A stretch of DNA of 53,610 nucleotides from an uncultured Actinomycetes bacterium (GTDB lineage: Bacteria; Actinomycetota; Acidimicrobiia; Acidimicrobiales; RAAP-2). Location of the stretch: NCBI GenBank assembly GCA_903900235.1, contig CAIUMH010000051.1:1-53610 (forward strand), given 5' to 3'. A program made the translations under genes and the position numbers. The notes below the pieces were generated by a model. The model saw only the letters and a program-made list of their open reading frames with translations, did not search any database and was not told the origin of the DNA. This document shows, piece after piece, positions 26,604 through 35,504 of this stretch. Position 1 is the first letter of the stretch. Every line of letters begins with the position of its first letter.

Positions 26604-27760
26604 CGGACCATTCTTCCTTGCACGATGGCCGCTGTGACGTCGCGGGCCGCCGAGTCCACGGCGAGCACGGTCGCCACGTCGACAAGGTCGACGGGCATGA
26701 ACTGCTCCATCGCTTCGGCCACGACCTCGGCGATGCCCCGCCACGAGATCTGCTCGGCCAAGAAAGCTTCTACCGCTATCTCGTTGGACGCGCTCAGCCA
26801 TGCCGGCGCCGAGCCCCCCACCCGACCAGCCTCGTAGGCCAAGGACAGGCAGGGGAAGCGCTCGCGGTCGGGAGGGAGAAACTCGAGAGCCATCGGCTGC
26901 GTCAGATCGAGCCCGCCAAACGCGACATCGAGCCGATCGGGGAACCCCAGGGCATAGGAGATGGGCAGGCGCATGTCAGGCATCGAGAGTTGAGCAATGG
27001 TGCTGCCGTCGACCATCTCGACCATCGAATGGATCACCGACTGCGGATGCACCACCACATCGATCTGTTCGATCGAAAGCCCAAACAGCGCCTGGGCCTC
27101 GATGACTTCGAGACCCTTGTTCATGAGCGTCGACGAGTCGACGGTGATCTTCGGGCCCATCGACCATGTCGGATGGTCGAGGGCCTCCTCCACCGTGATC
27201 GAGGCCAGTCGCTCTGCCGGCACATCACGGAAGGGTCCGCCCGAGGCCGTCAAGATCAGTCGGCGCACCTGCGATGCTGCCGCCTCTGGTGGAAGACACT
27301 GATGGATCGCGCAGTGCTCTGAGTCGACCGGGACGATGAGGGCACCTGGGGTCGTGCGCACCTGCGCCACCACTGGTGCGGCAGCGATCAGCGACTCCTT
27401 GTTGGCCAGCGCCAGTCGTCGGCCTGCGCGCAGTGCCGCCATGGTCACGGGAAGCCCAGCGAAACCCATGACCGCGTTCACGGCCACATCGGCACTTCCG
27501 GCAGCCACCTCGAGCCCCTCGGCGCCCGTCAGGATCTCGACCGAGCTGTCAATCCTCTCGGCCAGTATCCGACCCTGCTCCTCGGAGGCGAGGACGACCA
27601 TGCGCGGCCGCCATGCCATGACCTGAGACACCAAGAGCTCCGAGCATCGTCCCGCCGACAACGCCTCCACCGCGAACCTCTCCCCATGATGCGAGAGGAC
27701 GTCGAGGGTCTGGGTCCCGATGGAGCCCGTCGAACCGAGAACTGAGACCGTGGTCGTCAT
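26600..27760 (-). CDS. dxr: 1-deoxy-D-xylulose-5-phosphate reductoisomerase
   Basis: First committed enzyme of the MEP pathway (DXP to MEP, NADPH and divalent metal). The 386-aa product has the NADPH motif SVLGSTGSIGTQTL at 5-18, LANKESLIAAAP, the metal and substrate block VDSEHCAIHQCL, and SGGPF. The ATG at 27760, 5 nt after the cdsA stop, starts directly on the Rossmann fold. A longer frame would add unrelated residues from within cdsA. Confidence 0.98.
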   Translation of the reverse strand: MTTTVSVLGSTGSIGTQTLDVLSHHGERFAVEALSAGRCSELLVSQVMAWRPRMVVLASEEQGRILAERIDSSVEILTGAEGLEVAAGSADVAVNAVMGFAGLPVTMAALRAGRRLALANKESLIAAAPVVAQVRTTPGALIVPVDSEHCAIHQCLPPEAAASQVRRLILTASGGPFRDVPAERLASITVEEALDHPTWSMGPKITVDSSTLMNKGLEVIEAQALFGLSIEQIDVVVHPQSVIHSMVEMVDGSTIAQLSMPDMRLPISYALGFPDRLDVAFGGLDLTQPMALEFLPPDRERFPCLSLAYEAGRVGGSAPAWLSASNEIAVEAFLAEQISWRGIAEVVAEAMEQFMPVDLVDVATVLAVDSAARDVTAAIVQGRMVR

Positions 27761-27765
27761 CGACC

Positions 27766-29244
27766 TCAGCCGAGGTGGAAGGCGCGGACCACGAAGTAGG
27801 TGGCGGGCAGCACGAAGAGCAGCCCATCGACACGATCCAGCATCCCGCCGTGACCCGGAAGCAGACGACCCATGTCCTTGAGGCCCAGGCTTCTCTTGAT
27901 CATTGACTCGGCCAAGTCGCCGAGCGGCGCCACGATCGACACCACAATGCCGAGGGTAAGGGCGCTGACCAAGGTCCACGGGTGGATCAGCTGAACCACG
28001 ATCACCGAGACCAAGATGGCGGCGGCCGACCCTCCGATGAGCCCCTCAAGGGTCTTCGCTGGACTGATCGACGGGGCGATCGGTCGCTTGCCGAGCGAGG
28101 CTCCCACAAAGAGGGCTGCGATGTCGTAGGAGATCGTTGCCAGAATCGCGCCGAGGAGAAAGGCCAGGCCGTGGCGATGAGGGAATAGGTTCGGATTGAG
28201 CAGCAGGGCGGCGAAGGAACCGAACACTCCAACCCAGACGAAGACCAGCATCGTCGACGAGATGCCAGTCAGCATGTTGGCCCGATCGTTGCCGGCCATG
28301 AACCACACGATGGTGAACACGAAGAGCAGCACCGCCACCAACCCGAGCGCCTGGGTCCCTCGGTTGTAGGTGGCGATCATCAAGGTGACAATTGCCACCA
28401 GGCCGAGCAACGTAGCGGGGTGCTGATGGCCACGACGGAAGGCTGCAAAGGCCTCAGCGGCCGAGAGAGTGACAACCACCACGACCAAGAGCAAGGCGAG
28501 CACGGTGCCGATGTCGAAGGTAACCAGGACCAGCAGCGCGATCAGCGTACCGGTCGCAACTGCCGCCGGAATGTTGCGGTCAGCTCGAGCACCTTGGGCG
28601 ACACCTGCGCTGGTCGGCTCTGGACGGTCGAGTGTCGCTGGCGACCCCGCGGTGAATTCCTGCGCTTGAGAGCTCACGACATTTCGTCCCCGTCCGCGCT
28701 GGCGGGAGCGGTCATTCGAGGTGCTCCGGCTATGTGCGGCCCGGCGTCGAGCCGGAGGAGCAGAGTCGGTTGGCGATGCGGTCACGCTGTCACCATTGTC
28801 GGGATCGGTGTTGGCCGGGGTCGCACCCGGCACCAGATCCTCGGTGAGGTCGAACTCCCAGGGCTGGCGATCCTCAAGGACCGCCTCGGGGGCGATCGGC
28901 ATGGAGATCTCCTCGTCGACCGAGGACAAGAGCGACGCGTCAAATGCCTCTTCCTCTGCCACCCAATCGCTGTCAGCCTCGCGCCACGTGGGCGACTGCA
29001 CCGCCGACCACGGGTCTTCATCGGTATCTGCGTCGGGACGGTTCAGGACTGCAGGGACCTGGCCGGTGGCGTTCTCCGTCCAGTGAGGCAGTTCGGTCTC
29101 GGGTGCCGGAGGCGTCGCCACCTCATCATCGAACTCAGTGAACAGGTCATCGGAGGCCGGCGTCGCCCCAGAGATTCTGACAACCGGTGCTGTCGGCCGT
29201 TCATCCTCGGGCTCGTCGAAGAGATTCGGGTTCTCGTCAGACAT
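27766..29244 (-). CDS. cdsA: Phosphatidate cytidylyltransferase with long N-terminal extension
   Basis: Makes CDP-diacylglycerol, the precursor of phospholipids. The 492-aa product has a C-terminal catalytic membrane domain (from about residue 225) with SPAKTLEGLIGG and the signature GDLAESMIKR...KDMGRLLPGHGGMLDRVDGLL. The first ~224 residues are Asp/Glu/Pro-rich with a basic Arg-rich patch before the first helix, look disordered, and are not needed in shorter CdsA proteins. The ATG overlaps the frr stop by 8 nt. Confidence 0.95.
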   Translation of the reverse strand: MSDENPNLFDEPEDERPTAPVVRISGATPASDDLFTEFDDEVATPPAPETELPHWTENATGQVPAVLNRPDADTDEDPWSAVQSPTWREADSDWVAEEEAFDASLLSSVDEEISMPIAPEAVLEDRQPWEFDLTEDLVPGATPANTDPDNGDSVTASPTDSAPPARRRAAHSRSTSNDRSRQRGRGRNVVSSQAQEFTAGSPATLDRPEPTSAGVAQGARADRNIPAAVATGTLIALLVLVTFDIGTVLALLLVVVVVTLSAAEAFAAFRRGHQHPATLLGLVAIVTLMIATYNRGTQALGLVAVLLFVFTIVWFMAGNDRANMLTGISSTMLVFVWVGVFGSFAALLLNPNLFPHRHGLAFLLGAILATISYDIAALFVGASLGKRPIAPSISPAKTLEGLIGGSAAAILVSVIVVQLIHPWTLVSALTLGIVVSIVAPLGDLAESMIKRSLGLKDMGRLLPGHGGMLDRVDGLLFVLPATYFVVRAFHLG

Positions 29245-29809
29245 CGAGGAGTTCCGCTTCCTTGTGGGCGAGCAGCGCGTCGATGGCCTCCACGCCATCG
29301 TGGGTCACCTTCTCGAGTGCCTTGGCTACCCGCTCGTGCTCGTCGGAGGAGAGCTCACCATCCTTCTCAAGCTGGTCGAGCTCATGGCGGGTCGCTCGGC
29401 GCAGGTTTCGGACCTGCACGCGTCCATCCTCCGCCTTCTGGCGAACCACTTTGACCATGTCTCTCCGGCGCTCCTCAGTCAGGGGCGGAAAGGCGAGTCT
29501 GATGACCTGGCCATCGTTCGAAGGGTTGATGCCGAGATCCGACGAACTGATCGCCTTCTCAATGGAGGCCATGGCCCCTTTGTCGAATGGAACGATCTGC
29601 AGCAATCGAGCCTCGGGGACATTGAAGCTAGCGAGTGACTTCAGCGGGGTCGCCGTGCCGTAGTAGTCAATCATCAGGCCTTCAACGATCGCCGGCGTCG
29701 CTCGGCCGGTCCTGACGGTGCCGAAGTCTGCCTTCACGTGGTCGAGCGCCTTCGCCATCTTCTCTTTGGCCTCGTCGAGAACCATCGCTGCCATGTCGTC
29801 GTCCATCAC
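29237..29809 (-). CDS. frr: Ribosome recycling factor
   Basis: Splits post-termination ribosomes together with EF-G. The 190-aa protein has the family blocks FGTVRTGRATPAIVEGL, YYGTATPLKSLASFNVPEAR, SSDLGINPSNDGQVIRLAFPPLTEERR and VRNLRR. The ATG overlaps the pyrH stop by 4 nt; a second ATG follows at once. A few extra N-terminal residues relative to the usual ~185. Confidence 0.98.
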   Translation of the reverse strand: MMDDDMAAMVLDEAKEKMAKALDHVKADFGTVRTGRATPAIVEGLMIDYYGTATPLKSLASFNVPEARLLQIVPFDKGAMASIEKAISSSDLGINPSNDGQVIRLAFPPLTEERRRDMVKVVRQKAEDGRVQVRNLRRATRHELDQLEKDGELSSDEHERVAKALEKVTHDGVEAIDALLAHKEAELLDV

Positions 29810-30525
29810 GAGACCAGCGTACCGACGGAACCGCCAGAAAGCGCAGTTCGCAGGTTATTCGGCGCCATGAGGTCAAATACCCTGATGGGAAGCTCGTTGT
29901 CGGAGCAGAAGGTGATGGCTGTCAGGTCCATCGCCCGGAGGTCCTTGGTGACCACGTCACGGAAGGTCACGTGGTCGTAGCGCTCGGCCCAGGGATCAAC
30001 CTTGGGGTCTGCCGAATAGATGCCGTCGACGCCTCCATGAGTTCCCTTGAGCAGCATGGACGCCTCAATCTCGGCGGCGCGCAATGCCGCTGCGGTATCC
30101 GTCGTGAAATACGGATTGCCCATCCCCGCTGCGAAGATCACCACCCGCTTCTTCTCGAGGTGACGCATGGCCCGCCGACGGATGTAGGGCTCGGCCACCT
30201 CGGTCATCCGGATGGCGGAGAGCACCCTCGTCGGCTGATTGTGTGACTCGAGGGCGTCTTGGAGGGCAAGGGCGTTGATGACCGTCCCCAGCATCCCCAT
30301 GGCGTCGGACGTTGAGCGGTCCATGCCGGCCATCTCACCGGTCGCGCCCCGCCAGATGTTTCCTCCGCCCACGACGATTGCCAACTCGAGATCGAGCTCT
30401 TCTCTCGTCTCGGCGATCTCTCGGCAGAGCCGGTCGACCGTGGCGGCGTCAATAGTCTGGTCCGATGCCGTCGAGGCAAGCGCCTCACCCGACATCTTCA
30501 GCACCAGCCTGTTCTTGACGCCCAT
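29806..30525 (-). CDS. pyrH: UMP kinase
   Basis: Phosphorylates UMP to UDP. The 239-aa amino-acid-kinase-fold protein has LVLKMSGEAL, VVGGGNIWRG, the TDTAAALRAAEI block and GVDGIYSADPKVDPWAERY. A GGGAG site lies 7 nt before the ATG. It is placed between tsf and frr as in most bacteria. Confidence 0.98.
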   Translation of the reverse strand: MGVKNRLVLKMSGEALASTASDQTIDAATVDRLCREIAETREELDLELAIVVGGGNIWRGATGEMAGMDRSTSDAMGMLGTVINALALQDALESHNQPTRVLSAIRMTEVAEPYIRRRAMRHLEKKRVVIFAAGMGNPYFTTDTAAALRAAEIEASMLLKGTHGGVDGIYSADPKVDPWAERYDHVTFRDVVTKDLRAMDLTAITFCSDNELPIRVFDLMAPNNLRTALSGGSVGTLVS

Positions 30526-30536
30526 GACCGTCTCCC

Positions 30537-31331
30537 TCAGCCGCCGATGATGACCTGGGCGAACGAGACCAATGTCGCACTCCCGAGCAGGTCAGCGATC
30601 GACTTCTTCTCGTCCTTGACATACGACTGCTCAAGGAGGACACGATCCTTGTACCAGCCGTTGAGTCGACCTTCGATGATCTTCTCCATGGCTGCCTCAG
30701 GCTTGCCCTCATTGCGGCTGATGTTCTCGATCGTGGCTCGCTCAGCAGCCACCTGATCGGCAGGCACCTCTTCACGCCTGGCGAACTCCGGTCGAGCGAA
30801 GGCCACGTGCACCGCAATGTCGTGTGCCGTCTCTTCGGTGCCGCCCTCGAGCTGCACGATCACCGCGTTCACGCCACGGTCGGCCTGCAGGTGGACATAG
30901 GTATCGAGCACCTGACCCTCGGTGGCCTTGAGGTAGACCACCTGACCCACCGAGATGTTCTCCTTCAAGGTGGTGCGCAGCTCGTCGATCTTGGCGGCGA
31001 ACGACTCAGCCGCTCCCGGTCCCTCTGCACACACCTTGGCGGTCATCTCGTCGACCAGACTGACGAACTCAGCAGACTTGGCGACGAAGTCCGTCTCGCA
31101 GCGGAGCTCGACGATGGCGGCTGCGCCGTTTTCACGGATGGCCGTGACCGCGCCTTGGGACGCCTCGCGGTCGTTGCGCTTGGCAGCGCTCGAGATCCCC
31201 TGCTCGCGCAGCCACACGGTGGCCTTGTCGATGTCTCCATCATTTTCGATGAGGGCGCGCTTCGCGTCCAGCATGCCGACGCCGGTCGACTTGCGCAGCG
31301 ACTGCACATCCTTTGCGCTGATATCTGCCAT
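30537..31331 (-). CDS. tsf: Elongation factor Ts
   Basis: Nucleotide exchange factor for EF-Tu. The 264-aa product has the N-terminal motif LRKSTGVGMLDAKRAL, the catalytic core region NGAAAIVELRCETDFVAKS, and LLEQSYVKDEKKSIADLL near the end. It starts 5 nt after the rpsB stop. Length is typical of the shorter actinobacterial forms. Confidence 0.98.
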   Translation of the reverse strand: MADISAKDVQSLRKSTGVGMLDAKRALIENDGDIDKATVWLREQGISSAAKRNDREASQGAVTAIRENGAAAIVELRCETDFVAKSAEFVSLVDEMTAKVCAEGPGAAESFAAKIDELRTTLKENISVGQVVYLKATEGQVLDTYVHLQADRGVNAVIVQLEGGTEETAHDIAVHVAFARPEFARREEVPADQVAAERATIENISRNEGKPEAAMEKIIEGRLNGWYKDRVLLEQSYVKDEKKSIADLLGSATLVSFAQVIIGG

Positions 31332-31336
31332 GGTGA

Positions 31337-32236
31337 TCAGACCTCCGTGGGAGCAGTGGCAACCGCGTCGTCCGCGGTAGCCGAGATGGGAGCCTCCGCA
31401 ACGTCAGTCGTCGTCGCGGGGGCCTGGACGGGCGCAACCTCGGCCTCAGGAGCCGTGGTGGCATCAGGTGCTGTAGCCACCTCAGGTGCGGGGGCGGCGG
31501 GTGCCGGAGCGGCCGCAGGAGCGGCAGCGGCCTGAGCCTTGGGTCGGTTGGCCGCAATGTAGCGACCTTCCACCACGGCATCAGCGATCACTCGGCAGAG
31601 CAGTTCACCAGATCGGATCGCATCGTCGTTGCCGGGGATGACGTAGTCAATCAGGTCAGGGTCACAGTTCGTGTCGACCACTGCCACCACCGGAAGTCCA
31701 AGCTTGTTGGCCTCGTTGACGGCGATGTGCTCCTTGTTCGTGTCGACCACGAAGATGGCATCAGGCAACTTGCCGAGGCCAGAGATTCCGCCGAGGTTGC
31801 GGTCGAGCTTGTCGAGCTCGCGGGAGTGACGGAGCGCCTCACGCTTGGGCATACCCTCGAAGTCACCGGCCCGCTGCATCACCCGCAGTTCCTGGAGCCG
31901 CTTCACGCGACCTGAGACCGTCTGGAAGTTGGTCAGCATGCCGCCGAGCCAACGGTGGTTGACGTACGGCATCCCACAGGCATCGGCGTAGCCAGAGATC
32001 GGCCCCTGTGCCTGCTTCTTGGTGCCGACAAACAAGATGGTTCCACCACCGGCAACGAGGTCTCGCACATAGGTGTACGACGACTCAATGCCCGACAGGG
32101 TCTTGTGGAGGTCGATCAGGTAGATCCCAGAACGCTCTCCGTAGATGAAGCGTCGCATCTTGGGGTTCCAACGTCGCGTCTGGTGTCCGAGGTGGACCCC
32201 AGCGTCGAGCAGCTGGCGCATCGTGACCACAGCCAT
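31337..32236 (-). CDS. rpsB: Small ribosomal subunit protein S2
   Basis: 299-aa protein of the 30S subunit with [30 protein letters not shown] and [29 protein letters not shown]-type blocks. The last ~65 residues are an Ala/Pro/Thr-rich extension beyond the fold. The ATG at 32236 is chosen over one 6 nt upstream because AAGGAG lies 6 nt before it. Confidence 0.98.
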   Translation of the reverse strand: MAVVTMRQLLDAGVHLGHQTRRWNPKMRRFIYGERSGIYLIDLHKTLSGIESSYTYVRDLVAGGGTILFVGTKKQAQGPISGYADACGMPYVNHRWLGGMLTNFQTVSGRVKRLQELRVMQRAGDFEGMPKREALRHSRELDKLDRNLGGISGLGKLPDAIFVVDTNKEHIAVNEANKLGLPVVAVVDTNCDPDLIDYVIPGNDDAIRSGELLCRVIADAVVEGRYIAANRPKAQAAAAPAAAPAPAAPAPEVATAPDATTAPEAEVAPVQAPATTTDVAEAPISATADDAVATAPTEV

Positions 32237-32368
32237 GGTCATCTCCTTCGTGTCTTAGCGGTTGTCGACCCATGCTGCAGCGCTCCGCTGGGCGGAGCGA
32301 CCGTAAGGACGCAGCAGGGCAGTACTCCTCGTTGGTGTCGTGCCGATTGACACGACCCCTAGACACTA
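32237..32368 (-). promoter_or_regulatory. rpsB leader with hairpin and candidate -10 box
   Basis: A -10-like TAGTGT at 32363-32368 on the minus strand would start a leader of about 115-120 nt. The leader contains a perfect 8-bp hairpin (arms 32281-32288 and 32292-32299, 3-nt loop) and a second GTCGTG/CACGAC pair further upstream. Ribosomal protein S2 often controls its own leader; whether this one does so cannot be decided from sequence. Confidence 0.4.
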
Positions 32369-32400
32369 GCCCGGCTCCACCCACTCGCCCCACCGTGAGG

Positions 32401-33279
32401 TCACGATCGCGGGTGGGTGCGGTCGTAGACCTGCTGGAGGCGATCTTTTGAGACGTGGGTGTAGATCTGCGTCGTCCCGAGACTGGCGTGACCGAGCAGC
32501 TCTTGGACCACGCGAAGATCGGCCCCACCATCGAGCAGGTGGGTGGCGTAGGTGTGCCGCAGCGCGTGGGGGTGCGTGGGCTGACTGGATCGGCGATCGA
32601 GGATCCGACGGACGTCGCGGGGACCAAGCCGCCTCCCCAATCGGTTGAACAGCAGCGCAGCGGCAGGTGAGTCCTGGCGCATCATCGCCAGGCGGGCATC
32701 GCTGAGATATCGCTCGATCCACTGCGCACACCGCTCATGGATCGGGACTCGACGCTCCTTGGCACCCTTGCCCATCACCGTCACCATGCCCATGGCCAGG
32801 TCGACGTCATCAACGTCGAGGTCACAGAGCTCGGCCACTCGGAGTCCTGCGGCGTAGAGCACCTCGATCACGACCTGATCGCGGATCCAGTAGGGGTCAT
32901 GTCGATCCTCGGGGCCGTCGAGCAACTCAGTCAGCTCAACCTGGCCCACCAGGTCGGGCAGCCGCGATTTCGCCGAAGGAGAGCTCAGTCGAGCCGCCGG
33001 GTCATCGACCAGCACTCCGCGCTCGACTAGCCATGAGAAGTACGCCCTGATCGACGCCGCCTTGCGAGCGATCGTCGCCTTGGCCAGGCCACGATCGGTC
33101 ATCGATGCCATCCATGACCGCAGGTGGAGCCGGGAGACCATGGCGGGGTCAGCAACGCCCACTTCGCCGAGCCATACCTCGAGTTGGCGGACATCGGAGC
33201 AGTAGGCCCGGCGCGTCGCTGGGGATCGGCCCTCGAGCCAGAGCCCGAAGTCATCATGCCGGAACAGATCGACAGACAT
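32401..33279 (-). CDS. xerC: Tyrosine recombinase XerC/XerD
   Basis: Site-specific recombinase that resolves chromosome dimers at dif, with FtsK. The 292-aa product has an N-terminal SAM-like core-binding domain (about 8-85) and the catalytic set Arg147, Lys171/174, His238-x2-Arg241, His264 and nucleophile Tyr273. Length, the lone position before rpsB and the lack of any mobile element argue for a housekeeping Xer rather than an integrase; XerC and XerD cannot be separated with certainty. The mRNA is probably leaderless: TAGCCT ends 6 nt before the ATG. Confidence 0.93.
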   Translation of the reverse strand: MSVDLFRHDDFGLWLEGRSPATRRAYCSDVRQLEVWLGEVGVADPAMVSRLHLRSWMASMTDRGLAKATIARKAASIRAYFSWLVERGVLVDDPAARLSSPSAKSRLPDLVGQVELTELLDGPEDRHDPYWIRDQVVIEVLYAAGLRVAELCDLDVDDVDLAMGMVTVMGKGAKERRVPIHERCAQWIERYLSDARLAMMRQDSPAAALLFNRLGRRLGPRDVRRILDRRSSQPTHPHALRHTYATHLLDGGADLRVVQELLGHASLGTTQIYTHVSKDRLQQVYDRTHPRS

Positions 33280-33285
33280 AGATCG

Positions 33286-33291
33286 AGGCTA
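33286..33291 (-). promoter_or_regulatory. Leaderless-type -10 box of the xer gene (TAGCCT)
   Basis: TAGCCT ends 6 nt before the ATG at 33279. No ribosome binding site lies between. The plus-strand response regulator gene starts 110 nt away in the other direction. Confidence 0.55.
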
Positions 33292-33388
33292 CGCCGGGAG
33301 CGTCCGCAGATTGCGCAGGGTCGTGCCCTAACGTGATCGACGAGGGTACGCCTTCGATCACAACGATGCAGAGGAGGAGCTCAGTTCG

Positions 33389-34069
33389 ATGCCCGATCGG
33401 ATCCTCATCGTTGAAGATGATGAGCGCATCCGCTCATCGATGCGCTTGTCGTTCGAAGGCGAGGGCTACGAGGTAGCTGAGGCCGCAAGCGGCGAGGCGG
33501 CTCTCGACCGATTCGCCGTTGGTGGAATCGACCTGGTCCTCGTTGATCTGATGCTCCCGGGCATCGACGGCTTCGAGTGCTGCCGGGCCATTCGTCGTGG
33601 CTCAGCGGTCCCGATCATCATGGTGACCGCCCGTTCCGACACTCACGACGTCGTGGCCGGTCTCGAGGCGGGCGCGGACGATTACGTCACCAAACCGTTC
33701 GTCCCCAAGGAGCTCGCCGCACGGATGCGAGCGCTGCTGCGGCGCTCGCGCAGCGACGAAGACGCAGCCATGGTGACCATCGGCGACATGCAGCTGCTGC
33801 CCGACGAGGGAGTACTCCGCCACCCAGATGGTTCAGAGGTTCACTGCACTCGCACCGAGTTCCGCCTCCTGTGCGAGATGGCGGCCACGCCAAACAAGGT
33901 GGTAACCCGAGAACACCTCCTCGAGCGGATCTGGGGATATGGCTATTTCGGCGATGGTCGTCTCGTCGATGTCCACGTTCGTCGCCTCCGCACCAAGATC
34001 GAACCCGACCCCGCACTCCCCCGCCACCTCGTCACGGTTCGCGGCATCGGCTTCAAGCTCGTCCCGTGA
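33389..34069 (+). CDS. OmpR/PhoB-type response regulator (MtrA-like)
   Basis: 226-aa regulator with a receiver domain (acidic Asp10/Asp11, phosphoacceptor Asp53, Lys102) and a winged-helix DNA-binding domain (about 130-225; TRTEFRLL, VDVHVRRLRTKI, VRGIGFKL). It is followed by a histidine kinase and a GerMN lipoprotein, the order of mtrA-mtrB-lpqB, which in actinobacteria controls cell-wall and division genes. Orthology to MtrA is inferred from this context. A GGAGGAG ribosome binding site lies upstream of the ATG. Confidence 0.9.
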   Translation: MPDRILIVEDDERIRSSMRLSFEGEGYEVAEAASGEAALDRFAVGGIDLVLVDLMLPGIDGFECCRAIRRGSAVPIIMVTARSDTHDVVAGLEAGADDYVTKPFVPKELAARMRALLRRSRSDEDAAMVTIGDMQLLPDEGVLRHPDGSEVHCTRTEFRLLCEMAATPNKVVTREHLLERIWGYGYFGDGRLVDVHVRRLRTKIEPDPALPRHLVTVRGIGFKLVP

Positions 34070-34079
34070 GTCCCTCGCC

Positions 34080-35504
34080 ATGACCATCGGGCCCGAGCGC
34101 CCTGGTCGACTCGGCCTTCGGGCCAGGCTCATCGCCGCGTTCGCCCTCGGTGCACTGAGCCTGTCGGTCCTCATGGGTGGACTCGCCTACTTCACCGCTC
34201 GCCACACCCTGATCGTGGAGCAACAAGGCGCAGCGCTCCGACAGGCCTATGCCAATGCAGCCCTGCTCCGAAATGCACTCGGGGCATCGGTTCCTTCCAT
34301 CGACGCACAAGTGACCAGCCTCGACACGAGCCGCTCGACCGCATCGCTGCTGAACAACGACGGCCGATGGTTCTCCACCTCGCTGTCGATCTCGCGCTCG
34401 AACATTCCCTCCTCGCTGCGCCGCGAGGTTCGGCAGGGTCACGTGGCCACAGTGACCGCCCCGACTTCCTCCTCGCCCCATCTCATGGTCGGCGTTCCGC
34501 TCCCAGCAGTGCGCTCCTCGTACTACCTCGTCGTCGACCTCAGCGATCTCGATCACACGCTCAGGGTTCTGCTGGCCGCTCTTGCCGCCGCAGCTGCCAT
34601 CAGTACGGTGCTCGGCGCCCTGGTCGGCCTCTTGGCCAGTCGCAGGACCATGCGGCCCCTGACTGAAGTCTCCGTCGCCGCTGCAGCGATCGCCGTCGGG
34701 GACCTCACCACCCGTCTGCCAGTTGATCGCCGCGACCCGGATCTCGGGGCGCTGTCGACCTCGTTCAACACGATGGTCGACAAGCTCGAGGATCGAATAG
34801 AGCGGGATGCTCGGTTCACCTCCGACGTCAGCCATGAGCTGCGCTCGCCGCTGACCACGCTCGCCGCATCGCTCGAAGTACTCGAGTCCACCCGCTCCGA
34901 GCTCCCCGAGCGAGCCGAACAGGCCGTCGATCTGATGGCCGGTGACCTACGCCGATTCCAGCGCATGGTCGCCGACCTACTCGAGATCTCTCGGCTCGAC
35001 GCCGGATCAAGTGATCTCCTGCTTGACGAGGTGGTCGCAGGCGAGCTCGTCCGGCAGTGCGTGAGTGCTGCCAGCCAGAGCCTTCCCGCCACCGAGCAGC
35101 CCCCCATGCACATCTCTGCAAGGGCTGACGCTGCCGTCCTCTTGGTGGACAAACGGCGAGTAGAGCGAATCATTGCGAACCTGCTCGAGAACGCCAGCCT
35201 CTACGCAGGGGGGGCGACTGATGTGACGGTAGCCATCACGGCAGACGACCACGGTCTCGAGATCGCCGTGAACGACGCCGGACCGGGCATCGAAGCCGAC
35301 GATCGTCACCGGATCTTCGAACGCTTCTACCGAGGGGTCACCTCTGGCAGGCGCGGCACCACCGATGGCTCTGGGCTCGGTCTGGCCCTGGTTGCCGAAC
35401 ATGTCCGAAGACTCGGTGGCGACGTGCGCATCGAGGCCGGCCGGGAGGGCGTTGGTTCCTCGTTCATCGTCACCCTGCCACTCAGTCAGGAGTCCTCGGC
35501 ATGA
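34080..35504 (+). CDS. Membrane sensor histidine kinase (MtrB-like)
   Basis: 474-aa kinase with two membrane helices (about 16-40 and 160-187) enclosing an extracytoplasmic sensor of about 120 residues, a HAMP linker, HisKA with phospho-His252 (SHELRSPLTT), and an ATPase domain with NLLENA, DAGPGI and GSGLGLALV. The ATG at 34080, 10 nt after the response regulator stop, sets it; a longer frame overlapping that gene lacks domain content. It overlaps the lipoprotein gene by 4 nt. Confidence 0.92.
   Translation: MTIGPERPGRLGLRARLIAAFALGALSLSVLMGGLAYFTARHTLIVEQQGAALRQAYANAALLRNALGASVPSIDAQVTSLDTSRSTASLLNNDGRWFSTSLSISRSNIPSSLRREVRQGHVATVTAPTSSSPHLMVGVPLPAVRSSYYLVVDLSDLDHTLRVLLAALAAAAAISTVLGALVGLLASRRTMRPLTEVSVAAAAIAVGDLTTRLPVDRRDPDLGALSTSFNTMVDKLEDRIERDARFTSDVSHELRSPLTTLAASLEVLESTRSELPERAEQAVDLMAGDLRRFQRMVADLLEISRLDAGSSDLLLDEVVAGELVRQCVSAASQSLPATEQPPMHISARADAAVLLVDKRRVERIIANLLENASLYAGGATDVTVAITADDHGLEIAVNDAGPGIEADDRHRIFERFYRGVTSGRRGTTDGSGLGLALVAEHVRRLGGDVRIEAGREGVGSSFIVTLPLSQESSA

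Noticed and set aside
28420-29454. Long plus-strand frame opposite cdsA and frr
   Set aside because: Arg/Gly-rich shadow frame spanning two real genes, with no ribosome binding site or similarity.
32401-33279. Tyrosine recombinase considered as an integrase of a mobile element
   Set aside because: Housekeeping Xer length and domain layout, core-gene neighbours, and no attachment repeats, cargo or composition shift.
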